A stretch of 64,000 nt of DNA. It comes from Burkholderia sp. Ac-20365. Its GTDB lineage: Bacteria > Pseudomonadota > Gammaproteobacteria > Burkholderiales > Burkholderiaceae. The stretch covers positions 1 to 64,000 of the forward strand of contig NZ_JAAGPI010000042.1 of assembly GCF_017104715.1 (NCBI RefSeq), given 5' to 3'. Position numbers and translations under genes: made by a program. A model generated the notes under the pieces. The model did no database searches, was not told the origin of the DNA, and saw only the letters and a list, made by a program, of their open reading frames with translations. Position 1 is the stretch's first letter. Every line of letters begins with the position of its first letter. Shown here piece by piece: positions 44,793 to 52,283 of this stretch.

Positions 44793-45365
44793 TCAGACGC
44801 CGACGCCCATCAACGCGAGCGCGCCGAGCACCACGAACATCACCGCGGCGATACCGTGCACGAGTTTGGTCGGCAGCTTGTGCGCGAAGCGGTCGCCGAG
44901 CAGGATGGCCGGCACGTTCGCGATCATCATGCCGAGCGTCGTGCCCGCGACGACGCCGAAGAAATCGTGGAAGTGCGCGGCCAGCGCCACGGTCGCGATC
45001 TGCGTCTTGTCGCCCATTTCGGCGAGGAAGAAAGTCACCACGGTTGCGCCGAACACGCCGAAGTGCGTGCGGCTGGTATTGGCTTCTTCGTCGTCGAGTT
45101 TGTCGGGCACGAGAATCCACAAGCCCATGCCGATGAACGACGCCGCCAGCGCCCAGCGCATCACGGTCGGCGTGACGAGCGTGCCGAGCCACGCACCGAG
45201 CGCGCCCGCGCCAGCGTGATTGACGAGCGTCGCGACGAGCACGCCGAGAATGATAGGCAGCGGCTTGCGGTAGCGCGCAGCGAGGACGAGCGACAGCAGT
45301 TGCGTCTTGTCGCCAATTTCAGCGAGCGCGACGGCGCCGGTCGAGATCAGAAAGGCTTGTTCCAC
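44793..45365 (-). CDS. TMEM165/GDT1-family manganese exporter
   Basis: A 190-aa six-helix membrane protein with the twin family motifs ALAEIGDKTQLLSL and FLAEMGDKTQIATV, in inverted halves, that bind the divalent cation. Bacterial members export Mn(II). The upstream yybP-ykoY riboswitch (a Mn sensor) independently supports this. I take GTG 45365 (MEQAFLISTGAVAL) as start; an in-frame TTG at 45413 would add 16 non-conserved residues and run toward the riboswitch. Confidence 0.93.
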   Translation of the reverse strand: MEQAFLISTGAVALAEIGDKTQLLSLVLAARYRKPLPIILGVLVATLVNHAGAGALGAWLGTLVTPTVMRWALAASFIGMGLWILVPDKLDDEEANTSRTHFGVFGATVVTFFLAEMGDKTQIATVALAAHFHDFFGVVAGTTLGMMIANVPAILLGDRFAHKLPTKLVHGIAAVMFVVLGALALMGVGV

Positions 45366-45436
45366 GATGTGATGAATCCCCGGGCCGAGATGTGTGCGAG
45401 CGACGACCCACAACGCGCCGGGCCCTAAAGCGGCGG

Positions 45437-45591
45437 TGATGGATCATCGGTCTCGCCAGGCCAGAGGCTGCGTCTGCCATGGCCGATCTGGCCAAGTCTG
45501 TTGACAGGCGCCCCCGCGAATCACGCGCGCTACGCTCGCCGGCCGTGGGCCGTTGCGCGGGCATGAAGCGGGGCGGCTACTCCCCAATGAG
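45437..45591 (-). ncRNA. yybP-ykoY manganese riboswitch
   Basis: On the minus strand the leader has the conserved 5' element CATTGGGGAGTAGCCG (about 45588-45572), CTGTCAACAGAC (about 45509-45498) and the 3' element GCCTGGCGAGACC (about 45461-45449), the conserved loops that form the Mn-binding pocket. A TATACT -10 box at 45603-45598 starts the transcript right at the aptamer. It ends about 70 bases before the exporter start. High Mn should turn expression on. Boundaries are approximate. Confidence 0.9.
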
Positions 45592-46120
45592 CGGCGGAGT
45601 ATAGCACGCTGGCTTGCGCAAAAGCCTACATATCGCGTGACTTACGTTTGGTTTTCACGCTCCTGCAGCAGGTCGTTGCAAAACGGTGCCCGATTCTCGA
45701 TTTTTAACGAATTCGTCGTGTGTTTCCAACGGTTTAAGGGTAGTAACAAACGGCTGTTGCAGGCATGTGGCGCAGGCGCTGCAAAGCCGGCCAAAGCCTG
45801 TCTGGACGGGCCTGACAAGGCTGGCGAAGGCTTTCGTCGCGTGCAAGAGACGGATACAGATGGATACGTCTTTTCTGGCTGATTTCGGCCAGAATGCTCT
45901 GTATCATTTCGGGCGGCCGAGGTAATGACCAGACGACAGCCCGTTTTGGCGTCCCGCCCCTAAATAATCACCGCTGCGTGCCGTTATTTGGGTGACTCCT
46001 TAAAATAAAAGTGGACTCACCGAACTGGCGTCGCGCCTCGCTCCGAGTAGCGCGCTTACGTGCTGTAGAAGGCGAGCGCGCCTCTGGCGTCAGCAGCCTT
46101 CACGCGCGAACACCACCGAT
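45592..46120. other. 529-base leader/promoter region upstream of the aryl polyene operon
   Basis: Contains the Mn-riboswitch promoter at its left edge. For the right-hand operon no clean sigma-70 promoter is visible; TAAAAT at 46001-46006 is a candidate -10 without a good -35. A nested palindrome occupies 45853-45905. Open frames (for example 45686-45925) are Cys/Arg-rich and lack ribosome-binding sites. Local composition is less GC-rich than the genes around. Confidence 0.5.
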
Positions 46121-46828
46121 ATGCCCGATCTGCACTGGACCATTCCGGTTGCTCGCTGGTCTTCCTGGCCTGCCGTCGCAGCCGTCGCACCCGACATTGG
46201 CTTTATCGAGCCGATGGTGCGGCGTCGCCTGAGCACGCTGTCGCGCGTCGCGCTGAAAGTCGCGCACGACTGCGCCGCCGACCGGCCCAGCGTGCGGATC
46301 GTGTTCGCTTCGCGCCACGGCGAGCTGCGCCGTACTACCGACATCCTGCGCAACATCAGTGCTGGCGAGCCGGTTTCGCCCACGTCCTTCAGTCTTTCCG
46401 TGCTCAACGCGATGACGGGCGTGTTCGGTATTTCACGCGGCGACCGCACGGCGGCGAGCGCGCTGTCGGCGGGTGCGGAAACGCTCGGCTACGCATTGCT
46501 CGAAGCGCACGCGCAATACGCCACTGATACTTCCACGCCCGTGCTGCTCGTCTACGCCGACGAACCGGCCGATCCGGCCTACGGCACGATCGAAGAAGAA
46601 GTGCAGGGCGGCGCGCTGGCCATCCTGCTCGACGAAACGCCCATGGGCCGCCTGTCCTGCTCGCGCACGGCCATCCCGGCAGGCAGCGACGCCACGCCTG
46701 AAGCATCAGGCACTCTCTTTGCAACCCAGAGTCAGGCTGTACATCACTGCCTCGACACGCGCACGGCTGCGCAGTGGCGCGGCGAATCGGCGGTCTGGGA
46801 ATGGAGCTGGGATGAAGGCGTGGCTTGA
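46121..46828 (+). CDS. ApeC-like ketosynthase-fold chain-length factor
   Basis: A 235-aa beta-ketoacyl-synthase N-terminal-domain protein, first gene of the aryl polyene-type operon. It keeps FASRHGELRRTTDIL and VSPTSFSLSVLNAMTG, but where a ketosynthase has the nucleophilic Cys it reads GDRTAASALSAGAE (residues 108-120) with no Cys. The thiolase second half is also missing. In the E. coli/Xenorhabdus system ApeC pairs with the ketosynthase ApeO as KS:CLF. Overlaps the next gene by 17 bases. Confidence 0.88.
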   Translation: MPDLHWTIPVARWSSWPAVAAVAPDIGFIEPMVRRRLSTLSRVALKVAHDCAADRPSVRIVFASRHGELRRTTDILRNISAGEPVSPTSFSLSVLNAMTGVFGISRGDRTAASALSAGAETLGYALLEAHAQYATDTSTPVLLVYADEPADPAYGTIEEEVQGGALAILLDETPMGRLSCSRTAIPAGSDATPEASGTLFATQSQAVHHCLDTRTAAQWRGESAVWEWSWDEGVA

Positions 46829-47606
46829 CTACCATTGGCGCCTCGTGGCGACGGCGCTCGCGTTCACGGTGTTCGGCATCTGCGGACTCGGCTTTTCGCT
46901 GATCCTGTTTCCGCTCGCCTGGCTGTGGCCGCATCGCGCGACAAAACAACTGGCCATCACGGCCATCATTCACGCATTTTTCCGCGCGCTCGTTGCCGTA
47001 CTGCAATGGGTCGGCGTGATGGAACTGGATGCGCACGGCGTTGCCGCGCTGCGTCGCAAGACCAGTGATCCGGCCATCGTCGTGGCGAACCATCCGACAT
47101 GGCTCGACGTAATGGTGCTGCTGTCGCTGACGCCGCGCGCCTGCTGCGTGGTCAAGAGCGCGCACTGGGGCAATCCGTTTTTCTGGGGCGTGGTGCGCGC
47201 GGCTGAATACGTGAGCAATGCCGACCCGCTCGAACTCGTCGAAGCCGGCGCGCGTCAGCTTCAACGCGGCTACACCATGATCATCTTTCCGGAAGGCACG
47301 CGCAGCCCGGCGCGCAACCGGATGCATGCTTTCTCGCGCGGTTTCGCGCACATGGCGCTCAAGTCCGGTGCGCCAATTCTGCCCGTCCTGATGGACTGCG
47401 ATCCGCCTGCCTTCACTAAAGGCATGCGCTGGTACAACGTGCCAGAGCGCGCGTTCCGCATGCGCGTCAACGTGCTCGAGCCACTTGGCGCGGATGCGTT
47501 CGCGGCACATGACGAACCGCCCGCGCTGGCCGCCCGCACGGTGACGAGCGCCATCGAAGCACACATTACACAGCACCTGTTCGACTATGGATTCTTTAAA
47601 GCTTGA
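46812..47606 (+). CDS. ApeD-like PlsC-type acyltransferase
   Basis: A 264-aa lysophospholipid-acyltransferase-family protein with a strong N-terminal membrane helix (LVATALAFTVFGICGLGF). Catalytic NHPTWLDVM (N-H-x4-D pattern) and FPEGTRSPARN are PlsC motifs I and III. In aryl polyene pathways an acyltransferase of this kind links fatty acyl or polyene chains to the glycolipid carrier. Starts inside apeC, ends inside the ACP gene (20-base overlap). Confidence 0.88.
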   Translation: MKAWLDYHWRLVATALAFTVFGICGLGFSLILFPLAWLWPHRATKQLAITAIIHAFFRALVAVLQWVGVMELDAHGVAALRRKTSDPAIVVANHPTWLDVMVLLSLTPRACCVVKSAHWGNPFFWGVVRAAEYVSNADPLELVEAGARQLQRGYTMIIFPEGTRSPARNRMHAFSRGFAHMALKSGAPILPVLMDCDPPAFTKGMRWYNVPERAFRMRVNVLEPLGADAFAAHDEPPALAARTVTSAIEAHITQHLFDYGFFKA

Positions 47607-47886
47607 AATCAAACAGCTTCTGATCGAAGCACTCGATCTGGAAGACCTGACGCCCGCCGATATCGACGACGATGCACCGTTGTTCGACACCGACGGCGTC
47701 GGCCTCGATTCGATCGATGCACTCGAGATCGGCATCGTGTTGCGCAAACACTATCAACTGACGATCGCGGCGAACGACGAACGCACGCGAGAGCACTTCC
47801 GCTCGATCAATACGCTTGCAGCGCTGGTGGCGAGCCAGCGCGAGCTTGCGCATGAATCGGGCGACACCACAAAGAAAGGGGAATGA
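47587..47886 (+). CDS. Acyl carrier protein 1 (ApeE-like)
   Basis: A 99-aa ACP with phosphopantetheine attachment Ser42 in GVGLDSIDALE. Helix 1 is MDSLKLEIKQLLIEALDLEDL; the C-terminus has an Arg/Glu/Lys tail. It is one of two tandem ACPs, as in characterised aryl polyene operons, where one primarily carries the aryl starter and the other the growing chain. Overlaps the next ACP by 4 bases. Confidence 0.92.
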   Translation: MDSLKLEIKQLLIEALDLEDLTPADIDDDAPLFDTDGVGLDSIDALEIGIVLRKHYQLTIAANDERTREHFRSINTLAALVASQRELAHESGDTTKKGE

Positions 47887-48140
47887 CCGTGACCGACACC
47901 GAGATCCTTGAGCGCATCCGCGCCATCTTCAAAGAGAACTTCGCGATCGAGCCCGAACGCGTGACGCCCGAAGCGCACCTGTTCGAAGAACTCGATCTGG
48001 ACAGCATCGACGCCGTCGATCTCGCGATCAAGCTGCAGGAGATGACGGGCCGCCGGATCAAGCCGGAGGAGTTCAAGTCGGTGCGTACGGTCGGCGACGT
48101 GATCGTTGCCGTCGAATCGCTGCTTGCGGCGCAGGGCTGA
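47883..48140 (+). CDS. Acyl carrier protein 2 (ApeF-like)
   Basis: An 85-aa ACP with Ser41 in ELDLDSIDAVDLAIKL. Closer to the canonical FabACP length. Starts with an ATGA overlap on the ACP1 stop; its own stop shares one base with the ApeG-like start. Confidence 0.93.
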   Translation: MTVTDTEILERIRAIFKENFAIEPERVTPEAHLFEELDLDSIDAVDLAIKLQEMTGRRIKPEEFKSVRTVGDVIVAVESLLAAQG

Positions 48141-48832
48141 TGCACGCGCAACGTTCGCACGCGCCTGGCGCATCGGACGAAGGTCAGACGCCTGACGCAA
48201 CGCAAGCCGCAACGCCTGTTGCAGACGGCGAGCGTCCGCGCAGCTGGGCGGGCTTCGCGCTCGGTGTGATTGCCAAGCTCGCGTATCCCGCTGTGATTCT
48301 CTGCGCGTGGTTCTGGGACGCACCGCGCTTCGTCGGTTGCCTGCTGTTCGCGCTGCTGTGGCTGCAGCGTTGCGCGGGCACGGGCGCGTTCGGCGCGTCG
48401 CTGCGCAGGCTCACGCGCGTCGACTGGGCGGTTGCGTTCATGTTGAGCGTCGCATCGGCGGCCATCGTGTGGACCAATAGCGAACTGTTGTTGCGCATTT
48501 ATCCTTCGCTGGTCAATCTCGGCCTGCTGATCGCGTTCGGCGCCACGCTCGTGCGCGGCCCGACGATGATCGAAAAATTCGCGCGCATTGGCACGCCCAA
48601 TCTGAGCGAGCCGGCGATCCGCCATACGCGCCGCGTGACACAGATCTGGTGTGCGTTCTTCCTCGCCAACGGCGTGTTCTCGCTTTACACCGCGCTGTAC
48701 TGGCCGCGCGAAGCGTGGTCGCTTTATAACGGCGCGATTGCGTATGGCCTCGTGGGCTTGTTGCTGGTCGGCGAAATCGCGTGGCGTTATCTCGTGATCA
48801 TGCCGCGCGTGCGGCGTTCGGAGGCGGCATGA
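48140..48832 (+). CDS. ApeG-like COG4648 membrane protein
   Basis: A 230-aa membrane protein of about six helices. The N-terminal 35 residues are polar. Central FVGCLLFALLWLQRCAG and AFMLSVASAAIVWTN, then GPTMIEKFARIGTPNLSEPA and HTRRVTQIWCAFFLANG, the latter typical of COG4648 proteins always found in aryl polyene loci. Precise role unknown; presumed part of the membrane assembly. Coupled at both ends (1- and 4-base overlaps). Confidence 0.85.
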   Translation: MHAQRSHAPGASDEGQTPDATQAATPVADGERPRSWAGFALGVIAKLAYPAVILCAWFWDAPRFVGCLLFALLWLQRCAGTGAFGASLRRLTRVDWAVAFMLSVASAAIVWTNSELLLRIYPSLVNLGLLIAFGATLVRGPTMIEKFARIGTPNLSEPAIRHTRRVTQIWCAFFLANGVFSLYTALYWPREAWSLYNGAIAYGLVGLLLVGEIAWRYLVIMPRVRRSEAA

Positions 48833-50517
48833 TCGCGCTGCACGATCTGCTGTCGTGCGATCGTGCGGGACACGTGCCCGTGTGCCGCGACGACGAAGCC
48901 AGCCAGACCATCGATTTCGCCGCGTTCCGCGCGCGCGTATTCGCGATCGCGCTGCAACTGCGCGAAGCGCAAGCGCGTCGCTACGCGCTGTGCATTGACG
49001 ATCCGTTCGACTTCGCGTGTGCATTGTTTGCGCTCTTCGCGTGCGGCAAGACGCCCGTGATTCCGGCGAACGCCACACCCGGCTATCTCGCCGATCTCGC
49101 CGATGCATACGATGCCGTGCTGACGGACGCAGGCGTGCGCGCGTATGCCGCGACGCGTGTGTCTGTCGTAGCGGAGTTAAAGATCGACGCCGACGCGCCG
49201 CTCACGCTCTACACATCGGGCAGCAGCGGCACACCCAAGCCGATTCACAAGACACTCGCGCAGTTCAACGCCGAAGTGCACACGCTGGAGCGCGAGTGGG
49301 GCGAACTGCTCGGCGATGCGACGGTGCTCGCGAGCGTTCCGCATCATCACATCTATGGCCTGCTGTTCCGAGTGATGTGGCCGCTCTCGGCAGGGCGCGC
49401 GTTCGACCGCGCCGTGTGCATCGAACCGCAGCATGTGCAATCGCGCATCGAGCAATGTGGCGCGACCGTCGTCGTGTCGACACCCGCGCAACTGTCGCGC
49501 TGGCCAGCGTTGCCGGGCTTTGCAGCGCTGGCGCCTGTACCGCGCGCATTCTTTTCTTCGGGCGGACCGTTGTCGGCTGAAGCGGCTGATGAATACGCGA
49601 CCGCCTTCGGCGCTGCGCCGATCGAAATCTACGGCAGCACGGAAACGGGCGGCATTGCGTGGCGTCGTCAGAACGAGACGTCTGCCTGGCGGCCGCTGAA
49701 CGGCGTCGACGTGCGGCGTGGCGAAGACGGCGCGCTGAACGTGCGCTCGCCGCATCTCGGCCACGACGACTGGCATCGTACCGACGACGCCATCGCGTTC
49801 GACGACGATGGCCGCTTCCGTCTGCAAGGGCGCCTCGACCGCGTGATCAAGCTCGACGGCAAGCGCGTGTCGCTGCCCGAAGTCGAAGCGCGGCTCGCGT
49901 TGCATCCGTATGTCGCGCAGGCCGCTGTCGTGCCGCTTGCGGGTTCGTCGCGCGAACGCGTCGGCGCTGTGGTCGCGCTCAACGATGCCGGCAGCGCGGC
50001 GCTGCGCAATGACGGACGCGTTGCGCTCGCGAAGACCTTGCGCCGCCATCTCGCCGCGTATTTCGATGTGGTCGTGCTGCCGCGTCACTGGCGCTTTCGC
50101 ATCGCGCTGCCGTTCGACGCACGCGGCAAGCTGCCCGTCGCCGCCGTCGCGGCTGCGTTCGAGCCGCGCATGGAAGGCTTCGAAGTGCTGTCCGAAGCGC
50201 GCAGCGGCGACGACGTGCATTACGAACTGCGCGTACCGCCCACGCTGGTCCACTTCGAAGGCCACTTTCCCGGCTTGCCGATTCTGCCCGGCGTCGTGCA
50301 ACTCGACTGGGCGATTCGCCTGGCTGCGACGCACGTGACAGGTGTGCGCGATATCGAATCCGTCGATCGCCTGAAGTTCACCGCACCCGTGATGCCCGGC
50401 GCCGTGCTCGACCTGAAGCTCTCGCACGATGCCGCACGGCGGCGCGTGCAGTTCGCGTACCGCATCGAAGGTCGCGACAGTTCGTCGGGTGTGATCGTGT
50501 ATCGGGAGCGCGTATGA
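48829..50517 (+). CDS. ApeH-ApeI fusion: aryl AMP-ligase plus hotdog dehydratase
   Basis: A 562-aa two-domain protein. Residues about 1-455 are an adenylate-forming ligase: LTLYTSGSSGTPKPIHKT (P-loop, near 125), EIYGSTETGGIAW (near 265), RLDRVIKLDGKRVSLPEVE (hinge). Residues about 460-562 are a FabZ-type hotdog domain with HFEGHFPGLPILPGVVQLDWA (near 472-492). In E. coli these activities are separate proteins, ApeH (loads aryl starter on ACP) and ApeI (dehydratase). Here one reading frame joins them with no stop between. Overlaps both neighbours by 4 bases. Confidence 0.92.
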   Translation: MIALHDLLSCDRAGHVPVCRDDEASQTIDFAAFRARVFAIALQLREAQARRYALCIDDPFDFACALFALFACGKTPVIPANATPGYLADLADAYDAVLTDAGVRAYAATRVSVVAELKIDADAPLTLYTSGSSGTPKPIHKTLAQFNAEVHTLEREWGELLGDATVLASVPHHHIYGLLFRVMWPLSAGRAFDRAVCIEPQHVQSRIEQCGATVVVSTPAQLSRWPALPGFAALAPVPRAFFSSGGPLSAEAADEYATAFGAAPIEIYGSTETGGIAWRRQNETSAWRPLNGVDVRRGEDGALNVRSPHLGHDDWHRTDDAIAFDDDGRFRLQGRLDRVIKLDGKRVSLPEVEARLALHPYVAQAAVVPLAGSSRERVGAVVALNDAGSAALRNDGRVALAKTLRRHLAAYFDVVVLPRHWRFRIALPFDARGKLPVAAVAAAFEPRMEGFEVLSEARSGDDVHYELRVPPTLVHFEGHFPGLPILPGVVQLDWAIRLAATHVTGVRDIESVDRLKFTAPVMPGAVLDLKLSHDAARRRVQFAYRIEGRDSSSGVIVYRERV

Positions 50518-52283
50518 GCGACGCAGGTTTCAACGCGTGCATCGTCATTCCGATCTACAACCACAAGGATGCGATCGGTGGCACGGTCGAACGTCTGATC
50601 GTGCACGGCCTGCCGATTTTCGTCGTCGACGACGGCAGCGATGATGCGACGCAAGCGGTGCTCGCGAAGCTCGCCTGCCAGCATCGCGAACAGATGACGC
50701 TGCTGCGCCTGCCCGTCAACGGCGGCAAGGGCGCAGCCGTGATGGCGGGGCTGCGCGCGGCGAAGCGGGCGGGCTACACGCACGCCTTGCAGATCGACGC
50801 CGACGGCCAGCACGACGCGAACGACGTGCCGCTCTTTCTCGCCGCCGCGCGCGCCGAACCGGGCGCGGTGATTCTCGGCCGCCCTGTGTACGACGAGAGC
50901 GTGCCGAAGTCGCGCCTCTATGGCCGCTATCTGACGCACGTGTGGGTGTGGATCGAAACACTGTCGTTCACGATCCGCGATTCGATGTGCGGCTTTCGCC
51001 TGTATCCGCTCGACGCCGCATGTGCGCTGATCGACAGCGTGCAGTTGCCGACGCGCATGGACTTCGACATCGAGATTCTCGTGCGTCTCTATTGGCGGCG
51101 TCTCGCGTTCCGCGCGATTCCGACGCGCGTCGTCTATGCGACGGATGGCGTGTCGCACTTCGATGTGCTGTGGGACAACGTGCGCATCAGCGCGAGCCAT
51201 ACGCGGCTCGTGTGCGGGATGCTGCTGCGTTCGCCGATGCTGCTTGCGCACAAGTTCATGCCGCGTAAATCGTCGGTTGCTTCGGCGGGCAACGACAACG
51301 CGAAGTGGTGGCGCATGGCCGAGCGCGGCAGCCGCCTTGGCATGACGCTGCTTGCGCTCAGTTGCAAGCTGTTCGGCATGCGCTTTACCGCGCTGTGGCT
51401 GCATCCCATCGTCGGGTATTTTCTGTTGACGGGACGCGATGCACGCTCCGCGTCGCGCACTTACTTCGCGCATCTGGAGCAGGCCGCGCAAGGCGAACCC
51501 ACGCCGCGTCCAGGCTGGCGCTCTGCATACCGTCAGATGCTGGCGTTCGCGCAATCGGGTCTCGACAAACTCGCCGCGTGGTCGGGCCGCATCGATTCGA
51601 ACGACGTGATCTTCGACGATTCGTCCGCGTTCGATGCGCTCGTCGCAAGCGGCCGAGGCGCGCTCGTGATCGGCGCGCATCTGGGCAACCTCGAAATGAC
51701 GCGCGCGCTTGCGGCAAACGGCGGCCACGCGAAAGTCACGGCCATCGTCTACACCGAGCATGCGAAGCGCTTTAACAGCGTGCTTGCGACGTCGAACAGC
51801 GAGTTCGCGAAACGTCTCGTACAGGTCAGCGACTTCGGGCCGGAAACGTCGATGATGATGCAGGAGCGCATCGACGCGGGCGAGTTGCTGGTGATCGTCG
51901 GCGACCGCGTGCCTGCGCACGATTCGGGCCGCACGACCGACGCGCAATTTCTCGGCGCCACGGCGCCATTTGCGCAGGGGCCGTATGTGCTCGCGCATGC
52001 GCTCGGTTGCCCGGTGTATCTGTTCTTCTGCCTGAAAGAGCGCGACGAGCGCAATCGCGAACGCTATCGCCTGTATTTCGAGCCGTTCGCCGAGCGTATC
52101 GACCTGCCGCGCCGCGAACGCGCGCAGCATATCGCGGCATGGGCGCAGCGCTACGCGTCGCGCCTCGAACACTATTGCCGCAAGGCGCCTTATCAATGGT
52201 TCAATTTTTTCGATTTCTGGGCGCGTCCCCGAAAAACGATAACGGGTGGCATCCCACACGGAGACGCGAATGTCGGAACATGA
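50514..52283 (+). CDS. ApeJ-like glycosyltransferase family 2 / LpxL-type acyltransferase fusion
   Basis: A 589-aa bifunctional protein. Residues about 1-245: GT2 with CIVIPIYNHKDAIG, VVDDGSDDATQ and LQIDADGQHDANDV (DxD-like). Residues about 280-589: lysophospholipid/lipid A-type acyltransferase with the H-x4-E catalytic pair in IGAHLGNLEMTRAL (near 390) and PAHDSGRTTDAQFLGA. Such fusions occur in aryl polyene clusters and are thought to build a glycolipid anchor to which the polyene is esterified. Its 3' end overlaps the ammonia-lyase by 14 bases. Confidence 0.9.
   Translation: MSDAGFNACIVIPIYNHKDAIGGTVERLIVHGLPIFVVDDGSDDATQAVLAKLACQHREQMTLLRLPVNGGKGAAVMAGLRAAKRAGYTHALQIDADGQHDANDVPLFLAAARAEPGAVILGRPVYDESVPKSRLYGRYLTHVWVWIETLSFTIRDSMCGFRLYPLDAACALIDSVQLPTRMDFDIEILVRLYWRRLAFRAIPTRVVYATDGVSHFDVLWDNVRISASHTRLVCGMLLRSPMLLAHKFMPRKSSVASAGNDNAKWWRMAERGSRLGMTLLALSCKLFGMRFTALWLHPIVGYFLLTGRDARSASRTYFAHLEQAAQGEPTPRPGWRSAYRQMLAFAQSGLDKLAAWSGRIDSNDVIFDDSSAFDALVASGRGALVIGAHLGNLEMTRALAANGGHAKVTAIVYTEHAKRFNSVLATSNSEFAKRLVQVSDFGPETSMMMQERIDAGELLVIVGDRVPAHDSGRTTDAQFLGATAPFAQGPYVLAHALGCPVYLFFCLKERDERNRERYRLYFEPFAERIDLPRRERAQHIAAWAQRYASRLEHYCRKAPYQWFNFFDFWARPRKTITGGIPHGDANVGT

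Noticed and set aside
45686..45925. 79-codon frame in the leader of the pigment operon
   Set aside because: No ribosome-binding site, odd Cys/Arg composition, and it crosses the palindrome.
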